A program made the translations under genes and the position numbers. This document shows, one piece after another, positions 14,297-22,106 of a stretch of DNA of 33,711 bases. Every line of letters starts with the position of its first letter. Position 1 is the stretch's first letter. This DNA comes from Candidatus Pacearchaeota archaeon (GTDB lineage: Archaea > Nanobdellota > Nanobdellia > Pacearchaeales > GW2011-AR1). The notes below the pieces were generated by a model that saw only the letters and a list, made by a program, of their open reading frames with translations, did not search any database and was not told where the DNA came from. Where the stretch lies: NCBI GenBank assembly GCA_017608305.1, contig JAFCGC010000006.1, forward strand, positions 1 to 33,711, read 5' to 3'.

Positions 14297-14679
14297 TTTT
14301 TTACTATTTTTACTGGAACACCCATCATATACTTTCGACCAAAAATATTTTTTTTATTAGATAATTGATAGTGGATTAATGTCTCTGCTTCTTCTAATTT
14401 TTTTAATGTGCTCCAAGGAAGTTCAAGAGTATTAGAACTAGAATCTATTAAATATTGTTCTTTGTTGTTGCTTCCCATACAAATTATTTTATACTTTTTC
14501 TTTTCTTTTCTTTCAAGCTCTTCTAAATTTCCTGGAAATCTTTTTAATTTTTTAAGAATGTATCTTGCGGCTTTTTTATGAACAATGTATGTTGCTTCTC
14601 GACTACCTTTTATCCAAGAACGTTTCATTTTAATCTCTTCTCTTTCTAAAATTTTATCTAGTTCTGAATTAATTGTCAT
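14293..14679 (-). CDS. Hypothetical basic protein, related at its end to the upstream protein
   Basis: 128 residues from the ATG at 14679, which overlaps the stop of the upstream gene (ATGA, 14676-14679). The open frame reaches 14715 but starting there would overlap 40 bp. Rich in Lys and Glu. The end MGVPVKIVKK is very like VGYPVQIVKK at the end of the upstream protein, which suggests an old tandem duplication. No family is recognised. Confidence 0.65.
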   Translation of the reverse strand: MTINSELDKILEREEIKMKRSWIKGSREATYIVHKKAARYILKKLKRFPGNLEELERKEKKKYKIICMGSNNKEQYLIDSSSNTLELPWSTLKKLEEAETLIHYQLSNKKNIFGRKYMMGVPVKIVKK

Positions 14680-15077
14680 TTTTTTACTATTTGCACAGGA
14701 TATCCTACAAACCAAGAAATACTATCTGGACCTTCTTCATGAATCCCAACCAATAAATTAACTCCTTTTTTCCCAAGTTCTAACCAATATTTTATTCTTT
14801 CTTCTTTACAAGAAGACTTTATTAAAGCCCTTCTTTTAGAATAAGGCATTGGTTCGTCTGATAATAGGATTAATTTAGAATTAGGAAAATATTCATTTGT
14901 TATTTTCTCTAAATCACAAGAATAAGATAAATTTACATTTCTGCCTTTTTTAATTAATTTCTGTTCTTCTGGAGTATATTGATTAATTATTTCTTCAATT
15001 TTATCTTCTTCCTTTTTCTTCCTTTCTTCTTTTCTTGATTTATACCAACCAGAAATTTTATTTACTATATTTACCAT
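14676..15077 (-). CDS. Hypothetical protein, first gene of the palindrome-controlled operon
   Basis: 133 residues. The first third is a charged helix (KSRKEERKKKEEDKIEEIINQ). The end WFVGYPVQIVKK resembles that of the next protein. No known motif is seen. It is preceded by a TATA box (CTATAAAATTT, 15114-15104) and, touching it on the upstream side, the operator palindrome 15113-15128. The spacing to the ATG (15077) fits transcription starting a few bases upstream of it. Confidence 0.65.
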   Translation of the reverse strand: MVNIVNKISGWYKSRKEERKKKEEDKIEEIINQYTPEEQKLIKKGRNVNLSYSCDLEKITNEYFPNSKLILLSDEPMPYSKRRALIKSSCKEERIKYWLELGKKGVNLLVGIHEEGPDSISWFVGYPVQIVKK

Positions 15078-15112
15078 AACCTTCCCTAAACCAATCCTTA
15101 CTTAAATTTTAT

Positions 15113-15128
15113 AGCGATACATATCGCT
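15113..15128. promoter_or_regulatory. Operator palindrome 1
   Basis: AGCGATA-CA-TATCGCT has 7-bp arms and a 2-bp centre. It shares the CGATA..TATCG core with 15767-15778 and 16429-16440. It overlaps the first bases of the TATA box for the operon starting at 15077, covering the TFB-recognition side, so bound protein could block or replace TFB contact. Confidence 0.7.
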
Positions 15129-15129
15129 T

Positions 15130-15729
15130 TTATTTGTTCTGGTTTAGAAATCTTTTTGCTCTGTTAATTTTATACTCTACACTTGAATTTAAATCTTTTT
15201 CAACACATTCTTGAGAATAGAGTTTTATTGCATAATTCATAAAACCACCTCCAATAATATTTTTGTCTTGATAAATAAGTGTATGTGCTTTTCCAATAAT
15301 TACCTTTTTAATTCTTTTTTCAATTCCATATCCTAATTCAACACTCGAGTGTTTTTCTTGTTTTAGAACAGTTTTTTTTATGAGAAATTTTTCACATCCT
15401 GTCCAATACATAACCTCAAATAAAATACCTCTTTTTTCTATTGCATAACTCCCAAGCTGAGCTAGACATTCTACATAATGAACTCCCTCAATTATTGGCA
15501 TTAAAGGATCTTCAAATATAGAATTTAAATCATATTTATCTCTGAGCAATATTGATCTATAAATTTCTCTTTCAGAATGTTTTAAAGGATTTCCAATTAT
15601 TACATTTCTGTCTTTTGTTTTATGTACTAATTCTTTGTCTGCTTGACCATATCCTGTTCTGGACAAATGGTCATAAAATAATTTATTCCAATTTTTTAAC
15701 TCAGATTCATTTAAACAATAATGCTTCAT
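15130..15729 (-). CDS. Hotdog-fold protein (FabZ/ApeI-like)
   Basis: 199 residues. The segment EDPLMPIIEGVHYVECLAQLGSYAI matches the P-x-M-P-G-V-x-x-x-E-A-x-A-Q region where FabZ/FabA-type hotdog dehydratases and related thioesterases start their long helix. Strands follow (GCEKFLIKKTVLKQ, KVIIGKAHTLIYQDKNIIGGGF), as in that fold. The catalytic His of FabZ is not obvious, so the activity could differ. Archaea generally lack fatty-acid synthase, which makes the substrate unclear. The gene stands alone between operators 1 and 2, with a TTTAAAATTT box at 15758-15749. Confidence 0.7.
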   Translation of the reverse strand: MKHYCLNESELKNWNKLFYDHLSRTGYGQADKELVHKTKDRNVIIGNPLKHSEREIYRSILLRDKYDLNSIFEDPLMPIIEGVHYVECLAQLGSYAIEKRGILFEVMYWTGCEKFLIKKTVLKQEKHSSVELGYGIEKRIKKVIIGKAHTLIYQDKNIIGGGFMNYAIKLYSQECVEKDLNSSVEYKINRAKRFLNQNK

Positions 15730-15766
15730 AACAAAATTCTAGAAATAAAATTTTAAATTATTAATA

Positions 15767-15778
15767 CGATATATATCG
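15767..15778. promoter_or_regulatory. Operator palindrome 2
   Basis: CGATATATATCG is a perfect 12-bp palindrome about 10 bp upstream of the TATA box of the hotdog gene (start 15729) and just after the stop of the regulator gene (15781). Confidence 0.7.
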
Positions 15779-15780
15779 GT

Positions 15781-16422
15781 TTATCCAAGAAGAAAAGGAA
15801 TAAGTTTTTGTTCTGCTTTTCTTAGATGAACTTGAAATGTTGCAAAACTCAATCCAGTAATTTTTGCAAGTTTTTGAACACTGGTTTTTCTAGGAACATT
15901 ATAATAACCGTTTTTTATTGCAAGCACCATGGCAGAATTTTGTTTTTCTGTAAGTTCTGGATGTATTTTCATTATAGAAATACTTCCAATTTTTTCTTGT
16001 TGTATTTTTAGTATTTTTCCGTCTCTTGATTTTTCTAAAAATCTGATAAATTTTGATAATTCTTTTTTATCCCAAGAAGCAACATGATAAATTTGATATC
16101 CTTGTTTTGAAATAAAAATAGGCTCAACATAAATTATTTTTGGATTATAAAACTTTTCAACAGACAAGGGCTCATAAATTAAAGCACTCATAAAATTATC
16201 TTTTATCTCAATATTTTTGATTCTTTTATCTTTTTTTATATCTTTAATAAAATTCTTTTTTTCTTTTTCTTCACCAAGAATTTCTCCAACAACAAAACAA
16301 ATTATATTATTACCTTTTTTATGGAAGGATATAGGATATCCTGTTATATCAGTTTGGTTTTTTTTCGCAGTGCTACCTATTAAAGTTTTTTCCGAATTGA
16401 TTTTTACCTTTGCTACCCACAT
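15781..16422 (-). CDS. Transcription regulator with bacterio-opsin-activator-type HTH
   Basis: 213 residues. The last about 60 (HPELTEKQNSAMVLAIKNGYY, then NVPRKTSVQKLAKITGLSFATFQVHLRKAEQKLIP) form the HTH_10 domain of archaeal Bat-type regulators. The first 150 residues are a mixed alpha/beta sensing part without a named domain. An SD-like GGAGG lies 4 bp before the ATG. Operator 3 sits between its TATA box (near 16443-16452) and the start, which suggests self-repression. The same palindrome stands before the two neighbouring transcription units, and the divergent P-type ATPase could also respond. The signal is unknown. Confidence 0.88.
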   Translation of the reverse strand: MWVAKVKINSEKTLIGSTAKKNQTDITGYPISFHKKGNNIICFVVGEILGEEKEKKNFIKDIKKDKRIKNIEIKDNFMSALIYEPLSVEKFYNPKIIYVEPIFISKQGYQIYHVASWDKKELSKFIRFLEKSRDGKILKIQQEKIGSISIMKIHPELTEKQNSAMVLAIKNGYYNVPRKTSVQKLAKITGLSFATFQVHLRKAEQKLIPFLLG

Positions 16423-16428
16423 TCCTCC

Positions 16429-16440
16429 CGATATATATCG
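16429..16440. promoter_or_regulatory. Operator palindrome 3
   Basis: CGATATATATCG, identical to operator 2, lies 7 bp before the regulator ATG (16422) and downstream of a TTTTAAACC box, a position that would block transcription. It is also about 30-40 bp upstream of the likely TATA box (TTAAACTTTA, 16472-16481) of the divergent ATPase gene. Confidence 0.7.
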
Positions 16441-16498
16441 TGGTTTAAAAGAGTTGTGCTTTCAAAACCTTCTTAAACTTTATGATCTTAATGACTCT

Positions 16499-19102
16499 AT
16501 GGACCCCCACGCAAAAGAGGTTAAAGAAATATTCAAAGAATTATCTACATCTGAAAAAGGACTTAGTTCTGAACAAGCAGCAGAGAGGCTGAAAAAATAT
16601 GGCAAGAACATTATTAAGAAAACCCATAAATTAAGACCCTTAAAAATAGTAGTTGAGCAGTTTAAATCCTTTCTAATTTATGTGTTGTTGGCTGCAGTTA
16701 TTATTTCTTTTTTTATTGGACATCTCACAGATGCAATTGTTATTCTTGCTATTGTTCTTGTTAATGCAGGAATTGGTTTTTTCCAACAATATAGGGCAGA
16801 AAAAGCAATAATAGGTTTGAGAAAATTATTAGTGCAGACAACAAAAGTAATCAGAGATGGCAAATATGTGGAAATTTCTTATTCTGAAATTGTTCCTGGA
16901 GATATTATCTTACTAGAATCTGGAAAAAAGATAAACGCAGATTCAAGGATTATTGAAGCTAATAATTTGCAGACAATTGAATCAGCCTTGACAGGAGAAA
17001 GCCTACCAATAAATAAATTTTCACAAAAACTTTTTCAATCAATAGAATTAGCAAAAAGACGAAATATGCTTTTTGCAGGAACTCAAGTTGTTAGAGGAAG
17101 TGCAAAAGCTGTTGTTGTTTCTACAGGAATGAATACTGTTTTTGGAAAAATTGCAATGACCTTACAAGATATTGAAGATCAAAAATCTCCAATGCAAAAG
17201 AGATTAGACACTTTTTCAAAACAAGTAGGATTTGTAATTTTAGGATTAGTTGCTTTTGTTTTTCTTTTAGGTTTATTTAGAGAAAATAATGCTGTAGACA
17301 TGTTTATGGTGGCAGTCACTCTTGCAGTTGGAGCAATTCCAGAAGGATTGCCTGCAGTGCTTGCCATAGGTTTTGCAATAGGTTCAAAACTAATGTCTAA
17401 AAACAAAGTCATAATAAGAAAACTTCCTGCAGTAGAAAGCCTAGGAAGTGTTACTGTTATTTGTACAGATAAAACAGGAACCTTAACAGAAGAAAAAATG
17501 CATGTGCAAAATATTTTTTCTGGAAATAAATTTTTCACAAAAAAATCCACAAAATTATTTTTAAAAGACAAGCCAATAGATGTTAGAAAAAATAAAGATG
17601 TTTTCCAATTATTAAAAACAAGTATTTTATGTAACAATGCTAGATTTGAATTGGCTAAGGGAAAATATGAAATTCTTGGCGATCCAACAGAAGCTGCTTT
17701 AGTTGTAGCATCTCTTGATTTAGGATTAAATAAAAAAACAATGATTGAGGCAGAACCAAGCATACAAAAATTTGAATTTGAATCTAAAAGAAAAATGATG
17801 TCTGTCATAAGAAAAGGAAAAAATAAAACAATTTATTCTAAAGGAGCTCTTGAAAAGATCCTTTCGATTTCTTCTTCTGAATTAATAAATGGAAAAATTA
17901 AAAAATTAACTGAAAAAAGAAAAACACAACTCTTAGATTATTCAAAAAAACTTGAAGAGCAAGCCTTTAGAGTTTTGGCTTTTGCATATAAAGATATTAT
18001 TGGAGAAAAAATTGATGAAAAAAATCTAATTTTTTTAGGATTTGTCGGAATGATAGATCCTCCAAGAAAAGAGGTTAAAGGTGCAATTCAACAATGTAAA
18101 AGTGCTGGAATAGAAGTTAAAATAATAACAGGAGATTCTGCTTTAACAGCAAAAGCAATTGCAACTCAAATAGGAATATCAGGGAAAATAATAACAGAAA
18201 CACAACTCCAAAAAATGAGTGATGTTGTTTTATCAAATTCAATTAATAATATTTCTATTTTTGCAAGAACAACTCCTCATCAAAAATTAAGAATTACTAA
18301 AATCCTTCAACAAAAAGGAGAAGTTGTTGCAATGACAGGAGACGGGATCAATGATGTTCTTGCCTTAAAATCTGCAGATGTTGGTGTTGCAATGGGTCAA
18401 AGAGGAACAGATGTTGCAAGAGATGTTTCTGATATTGTTCTTGTTGATGATAATTTTGCTTCAATTGTACAAGGAGTAAAACAAGGAAGAAGAACATATG
18501 ACAATATCAAAAAATTCACAAAATACATGCTTTCTGTTAATTTTGATACAATTTTATTAGTAAGTCTTTTGACTGTTTTTGGTTTTCCACTACCAATATT
18601 GCCCTTACAAATTCTCTGGAAAAATTTAATTACAGATTCTTTTCCTGCTTTAACTTTGGTCTTTGAAAAAGAAGAAGATGTCATGAAAACAAAACCAAGA
18701 AAAGAAAAAAGCATTTTATCTGGAATTTGGAAATTTATTATATGGGGTGGTGTGATGAATTTTATAGCTTGTTTAGCTGTTTTTTTAATAGGATATTTTC
18801 AATCACTAGAGATAGACTTGATAAGAACAATGGTTGTAACAACAGGAATAGTTTTTGAATTGTTATTTGTTTATACTTGCAGAAGTAAAAAGTCTTTGAC
18901 TAAAGTAGGAATTTTCTCTAATAAATGGTTAAACTACGCTATTTTATTGGGATTAATCTTGCACCTAGTATTACTATACACACCTCTCGCAACAATATTT
19001 CATGTAGTTCCACTAACATTAAATCAATGGTTCTTAATACTTCCTTTTGGAATTTCAGGATTATTAATATTTGAAATAGTTAAATATTTTAGAAACAAAT
19101 AA
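16499..19102 (+). CDS. P-type cation-transporting ATPase, type II (Ca2+/Mn2+-like)
   Basis: 867 residues from the ATG at 16499 (MDPHAKEVKEIF); the frame is open upstream but that part crosses the regulator gene. Order: cation-ATPase N-terminal domain, membrane pair, actuator domain with TGES (165-168), M4 with PEGLP (281-285), phosphorylation motif DKTGTLT (Asp324), TGDGIND (613-619), then the C-terminal helices. PEGLP in M4 and N..TD in M6 (LWKNLITDSFPA) are ion ligands of SERCA-type pumps. In M5 the segment YMLSVNFDTILLV keeps the Asn but has Thr where SERCA has the site-I Glu, so one ion site is expected, as in PMR1-type pumps. Divergent from the regulator; a link to it is likely but unproven. 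Confidence 0.93.
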   Translation: MDPHAKEVKEIFKELSTSEKGLSSEQAAERLKKYGKNIIKKTHKLRPLKIVVEQFKSFLIYVLLAAVIISFFIGHLTDAIVILAIVLVNAGIGFFQQYRAEKAIIGLRKLLVQTTKVIRDGKYVEISYSEIVPGDIILLESGKKINADSRIIEANNLQTIESALTGESLPINKFSQKLFQSIELAKRRNMLFAGTQVVRGSAKAVVVSTGMNTVFGKIAMTLQDIEDQKSPMQKRLDTFSKQVGFVILGLVAFVFLLGLFRENNAVDMFMVAVTLAVGAIPEGLPAVLAIGFAIGSKLMSKNKVIIRKLPAVESLGSVTVICTDKTGTLTEEKMHVQNIFSGNKFFTKKSTKLFLKDKPIDVRKNKDVFQLLKTSILCNNARFELAKGKYEILGDPTEAALVVASLDLGLNKKTMIEAEPSIQKFEFESKRKMMSVIRKGKNKTIYSKGALEKILSISSSELINGKIKKLTEKRKTQLLDYSKKLEEQAFRVLAFAYKDIIGEKIDEKNLIFLGFVGMIDPPRKEVKGAIQQCKSAGIEVKIITGDSALTAKAIATQIGISGKIITETQLQKMSDVVLSNSINNISIFARTTPHQKLRITKILQQKGEVVAMTGDGINDVLALKSADVGVAMGQRGTDVARDVSDIVLVDDNFASIVQGVKQGRRTYDNIKKFTKYMLSVNFDTILLVSLLTVFGFPLPILPLQILWKNLITDSFPALTLVFEKEEDVMKTKPRKEKSILSGIWKFIIWGGVMNFIACLAVFLIGYFQSLEIDLIRTMVVTTGIVFELLFVYTCRSKKSLTKVGIFSNKWLNYAILLGLILHLVLLYTPLATIFHVVPLTLNQWFLILPFGISGLLIFEIVKYFRNK

Positions 19103-19103
19103 A

Positions 19104-19598
19104 ATGGACACTATTTCACATGGATTGTGGGCAATTCTTCTTGTAAAAGGTATTTTCAATAAATCAAAACTTTGGCTTGCTTTTTTATTTGGAATTTTAC
19201 CTGATGTGTTTAGTTTCGGACTATTTTTTCTGGAGAATATTATTTTTGGGGCTAGGCAATTTGGAACCCCTGTTCCAAGCTCCATTCCTTCTTATATTTC
19301 TTTTTTATACAACATAACTCATAGCCTTGTTCTTGCTTTTATAGTATTTTTATTAATCTATATATTTAAAAGAAAAATTTATGTTTGGATGTTAGGATGG
19401 CCTCTTCATATTTTAGTTGATATCCCTACACACGCTAAAGAATTTTTTCCAACTCCTTTTCTTTACCCAATAAGTAATTTTGTAATAGGAGGAGTTAACT
19501 GGATAAATCCTTATGTGTTTTTTACTAATTGGTTTTTAATAGCATTGTTTTTCATATTAATATACAGAAAACAAATAAGAAAGTGGATTAAAAAATAA
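19104..19598 (+). CDS. Membrane protein, DUF457/metal-dependent-hydrolase-like
   Basis: 164 residues with four or five membrane helices. MDTISHGLWAILL, LFGILPDVFSFG, ITHSLVLAF and GWPLHILVDIPTH carry the H, PD, HS and H..xD..TH residues typical of YdjM/DUF457 membrane-bound hydrolase-like proteins, whose substrate is poorly known. The start is 1 bp after the ATPase stop, so the genes are cotranscribed. Confidence 0.8.
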   Translation: MDTISHGLWAILLVKGIFNKSKLWLAFLFGILPDVFSFGLFFLENIIFGARQFGTPVPSSIPSYISFLYNITHSLVLAFIVFLLIYIFKRKIYVWMLGWPLHILVDIPTHAKEFFPTPFLYPISNFVIGGVNWINPYVFFTNWFLIALFFILIYRKQIRKWIKK

Positions 19599-19599
19599 A

Positions 19600-20151
19600 T
19601 TAAATCAAACCAACAAAATAAGCAATTATTAAACTTATTCCTGCACCAAACATACATCCAGTCATTTTTCCTAGTGAGGATGAAAGCATTCTTCGCTCAG
19701 GTTTGAATTTTGTTAGTGATTTTTGTTTTTCAGAAACATAACCTTCAAAAAACCCACCTATTCCATCTGTGATTGTGTTGCCTGCAACCCCCCCAATTAT
19801 TGCTCCAACAACTCCCCCAACACTTCCACCAATTATTGCTGCAAAAACCATGACTCCATTATCTACAAAGCCAAAAACCAAGTCAGGATAAATAAATTTA
19901 GGTTTTATTCCCATCAACCACATAAACCCAAGATTTAATACACCAAGCCCTAAAAATCCAGGTCCAATCCATTTATTCTTAAAAATCAAAAAACCTGCTA
20001 CAGCCACAACAACAATTGCAACGAGAATAAGACTAAAAAGAGCTTTTAGAAAGTGTATAGAGCCCCCTATTTTAAGAGAAAATCTTGAAGAACCAGATTT
20101 TTGTTCTTCTTTTTTAATAGAAATTTTCGGAAGTTTACCCCTTTTTTTCAT
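19600..20151 (-). CDS. Glycine-rich membrane protein
   Basis: 183 residues. A basic N-terminal 30 residues is followed by three or four membrane helices, including a Gly-rich segment (IIGGSVGGVVGAIIGGVAGNTITDGIGGFFEG) of the kind that packs tightly or forms a glycine-zipper hairpin. The terminal helix is GAGISLIIAYFVGLI. No family is recognised. It converges with the hydrolase-like gene with a 1-bp gap. Confidence 0.7.
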   Translation of the reverse strand: MKKRGKLPKISIKKEEQKSGSSRFSLKIGGSIHFLKALFSLILVAIVVVAVAGFLIFKNKWIGPGFLGLGVLNLGFMWLMGIKPKFIYPDLVFGFVDNGVMVFAAIIGGSVGGVVGAIIGGVAGNTITDGIGGFFEGYVSEKQKSLTKFKPERRMLSSSLGKMTGCMFGAGISLIIAYFVGLI

Positions 20152-20283
20152 TTTATCTTTTATAATGAAAAGTGTAGCAAATTTTATATTTGCTCTTTTT
20201 TACTCTTTTCATACACCTAAATAGGGTTTAAGATTTAAAAAAGCTTTGAAATTCAGGGGTTTGGGTTAGGGTGGATCTTGTTC

Positions 20284-20293
20284 CATTTTATAC
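20284..20293 (+). promoter_or_regulatory. TATA box of the unidentified RNA gene
   Basis: ATTTTATACA lies about 25 nt upstream of 20315, the first base of the terminal stem of the RNA. Box and RNA end agree with archaeal initiation spacing. Confidence 0.55.
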
Positions 20294-20314
20294 AACTCTT
20301 TTTTTTTGTGAACA

Positions 20315-20487
20315 TTATTAGTGCAGCGAAAAGGGGAGGGGCAAAGTCCTTATGAAGAAGAACCACCACAAGATCTTTGAATCAAGGATTCAGCCATCAT
20401 AGTGTAGATAGTTTCAAGTGCCCTAAAGCTGTTAGAACCTTGCTCCAGATGACGGGGATTGATAGAAACCATTTGCCGCACTAATAA
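20315..20487 (+). ncRNA. Structured non-coding RNA of unknown class
   Basis: A 499-bp gap without protein genes (20152-20650) contains a unit whose ends pair perfectly over 10 bp (TTATTAGTGC 20315-20324 with GCACTAATAA 20478-20487). Further pairings are GGCAAA with TTTGCC next to the end helix, hairpin TGAATC-AAG-GATTCA (near 20378-20392), CCATCAT with ATGACGG (6 of 7), and GTTTC with GAAAC. The sequence is richer in G and C than its flanks. It has its own TATA box and a T-rich end. Blocks such as GGCAAAGTCC and CAGATGACGG recall RNase P RNA, but a full RNase P RNA is at 12788-13100, so this is something else. Possible roles include a guide RNA or a new class. Confidence 0.65.
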
Positions 20488-20506
20488 AGTTAAGTATGAT
20501 TATCTT

Positions 20507-20522
20507 TTATCCTCCTTTTTTA
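20507..20522 (+). terminator. T-rich terminator of the RNA gene
   Basis: The stretch TTTTATCCTCCTTTTTTA follows the RNA 3' end by about 20 bp. Archaeal polymerase stops at T runs without needing a hairpin. Confidence 0.5.
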
Positions 20523-20650
20523 TCATAGTAAATTTACTCTAATTTTGTTTATAAAGGGTAAGAAACAAAGATAATTATGCAAAATATATAGGATTGGTCT
20601 ATATTTTCCTCAATATAAAACTTTAAATAAATAGAGAAAATGTCAATTCT

Positions 20651-21337
20651 ATGGATGTCTATAGTTGGATAATATCTAATAAAGAAATTGTTAAGATATT
20701 CTATGCTTTAATAATTGTAATCGTTTGCACAATCATAGTTTTTAGGACAGATAAACTCTTTAAATTAAGCCTTCACAATGGAATAAGATACTTCAGAAAT
20801 GCTTTCTTTTTTTATGGAATTGCATTTATTTTTAGGTATTTTATAGGTTCAGGATTTATTGTAGATTTATTTTATCCAGAATATTATTTTGCAATAAATA
20901 TTTTATTTGAATTTTTTTTAATCATGGCAGGATTTTTTTTATTGTATAGTTTAATGTGGAGAAGATTTGAAAATGAAAAAGGATCTTTTAGTTCACTCTT
21001 TAATGTTAAAATATTAGTATTTTATTTAATGGCAATCACTCTTGTGCTATTTGATTTTTTTTGGGCAACTTCTTGTTTTATGTTTTTATCCCAAATAATT
21101 TTGTTTTTTGGAGCTTCAATCATGAGCTACATAAATTATAAAAAAGGAGGCAGTCAAAGAAAATTTTCTAAGTTTCATTTTGTTGCGATGATATTAGTTC
21201 TATTTGGATGGGTGTTAAATTTTCTTGCAGCACTATATTTTAACTGGAATCCTGCAGTTTTGATCAATGTTTATATTTTTAACATGATCTTCTTCTTAAT
21301 ATTTTTATATGGGGTAGCTAGGATAACAAGGGGATAA
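20651..21337 (+). CDS. Seven-helix membrane protein
   Basis: 228 residues with about seven membrane helices and short loops; Phe-rich. RYFRNAFFFYGIAFIFRYF and the next helices are typical of an archaeal membrane family of unknown role often found next to small winged-helix genes. The winged-helix gene starts 1 bp after its stop. The pair could be a membrane sensor with its regulator, which is inference from context. Confidence 0.75.
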   Translation: MDVYSWIISNKEIVKIFYALIIVIVCTIIVFRTDKLFKLSLHNGIRYFRNAFFFYGIAFIFRYFIGSGFIVDLFYPEYYFAINILFEFFLIMAGFFLLYSLMWRRFENEKGSFSSLFNVKILVFYLMAITLVLFDFFWATSCFMFLSQIILFFGASIMSYINYKKGGSQRKFSKFHFVAMILVLFGWVLNFLAALYFNWNPAVLINVYIFNMIFFLIFLYGVARITRG

Positions 21338-21338
21338 A

Positions 21339-21611
21339 ATGACAAGAAAACGTGAAAGATTAGATGTAATAAGAGATATCCTTAGATCTATCCAGGAAAA
21401 TCGTAAAATAAAACCCACAAGATTATTGTATGCTTCTAATTTATCTCCTCAAATGTTTAAAGAATATGTAGATGAACTACTCAATAAAAAATTTGTCAAA
21501 ATAGATATAGACCCAAAAGGAAAAAAAACTTTTTCCCTTACAACTAAAGGTTATGAATTTCTTGAAGAATATAAAGTAATTGAAAATTTCATTGAAAATT
21601 TTGGATTGTGA
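21339..21611 (+). CDS. Winged-helix DNA-binding protein
   Basis: 90 residues. KRERLDVIRDILRSIQE, then IKPTRLLYASNLSPQMFKEYVDELLNKKFVKI and a wing with KKTFSLTTKGYEFLEEY. This is the archaeal HTH_45-type winged helix, with the T-x-L-x-Y-x-S-x-L recognition region. It regulates transcription, targets unknown. Probably cotranscribed with the upstream membrane protein. Confidence 0.88.
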   Translation: MTRKRERLDVIRDILRSIQENRKIKPTRLLYASNLSPQMFKEYVDELLNKKFVKIDIDPKGKKTFSLTTKGYEFLEEYKVIENFIENFGL

Positions 21612-21658
21612 TCCCTTAAATATAACTTTTTCTTAATATAATCATTCAAAAAGTAGGT

Positions 21659-21784
21659 GTGATTTTAGTGTCAATTTTATTCTTAATATCAATTATTGGA
21701 GTTGTTAGTTCAGTGGAAAATGATATTACAGAAACAGGTTCATTTATCACAGGAAATGCTTTTTTAGATTATTGGTATAATTAA
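21659..21784 (+). CDS. Very small exported or membrane protein
   Basis: 41 residues from a GTG at 21659. The first 17 residues are hydrophobic (ILVSILFLISIIGVVSS), then VENDITETGSFITGNAF and a short aromatic end (LDYWYN). The layout is that of a signal peptide plus a short mature part, or a single-helix protein. SFITGN-like words occur in DPANN surface proteins after their signal peptides, so it may also be the remnant of a longer gene. It overlaps the convergent gene by 4 bp. Confidence 0.5.
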   Translation: MILVSILFLISIIGVVSSVENDITETGSFITGNAFLDYWYN

Positions 21785-22056
21785 TTCTCATAATACCTAG
21801 GATGTAAAACTAATGAAAGATTATATTCTGCACCTATTTTTCTTAAATTATTTTCCCAAGTATAATCCCTGTCAACTATACTTTGTTCTTTAATTTCTGT
21901 TGGCATAATGCATAGGGTTTGTTTTGATTCTTTTATTGTTTCAAATCTTTCTAGTTCTAAATCTTTTCCTGTGCCATTATAAGGATTCTCTTCTAAAAAA
22001 TTTCTTACTTTTTTTTCTAACCCTGGAAATAAATTATTAATATCTGAAAATTTCAT
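21781..22056 (-). CDS. Hypothetical soluble protein
   Basis: 91 residues, charged, no membrane segment, one cysteine. MKFSDINNLFPGLEKKVRNFLEENP suggests a helical start. No family is recognised. A TTTTTAAACCC box at 22074-22085 lies about 25 nt upstream of the ATG. Confidence 0.65.
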   Translation of the reverse strand: MKFSDINNLFPGLEKKVRNFLEENPYNGTGKDLELERFETIKESKQTLCIMPTEIKEQSIVDRDYTWENNLRKIGAEYNLSLVLHPRYYEN

Positions 22057-22106
22057 TCTTAATCTTGAAACTTAGGGTTTAAAAATTTAACTTTCTTCAA
22101 ATATAT

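Noticed and set aside
16217-16498. Longer N terminus for the P-type ATPase
   Set aside because: The extension runs antisense through the regulator gene and its operator, and the family start (about 20 residues before the cation-ATPase domain) fits the ATG at 16499.
17179-17808. 209-residue minus-strand frame inside the ATPase gene
   Set aside because: It is antisense to conserved ATPase motifs, including the phosphorylation site, and has no domain of its own.
20315-20487. RNase P RNA as identity of the RNA gene
   Set aside because: Some blocks look similar, but a P3-like hairpin and proper order are missing, and a complete RNase P RNA is present at 12788-13100.
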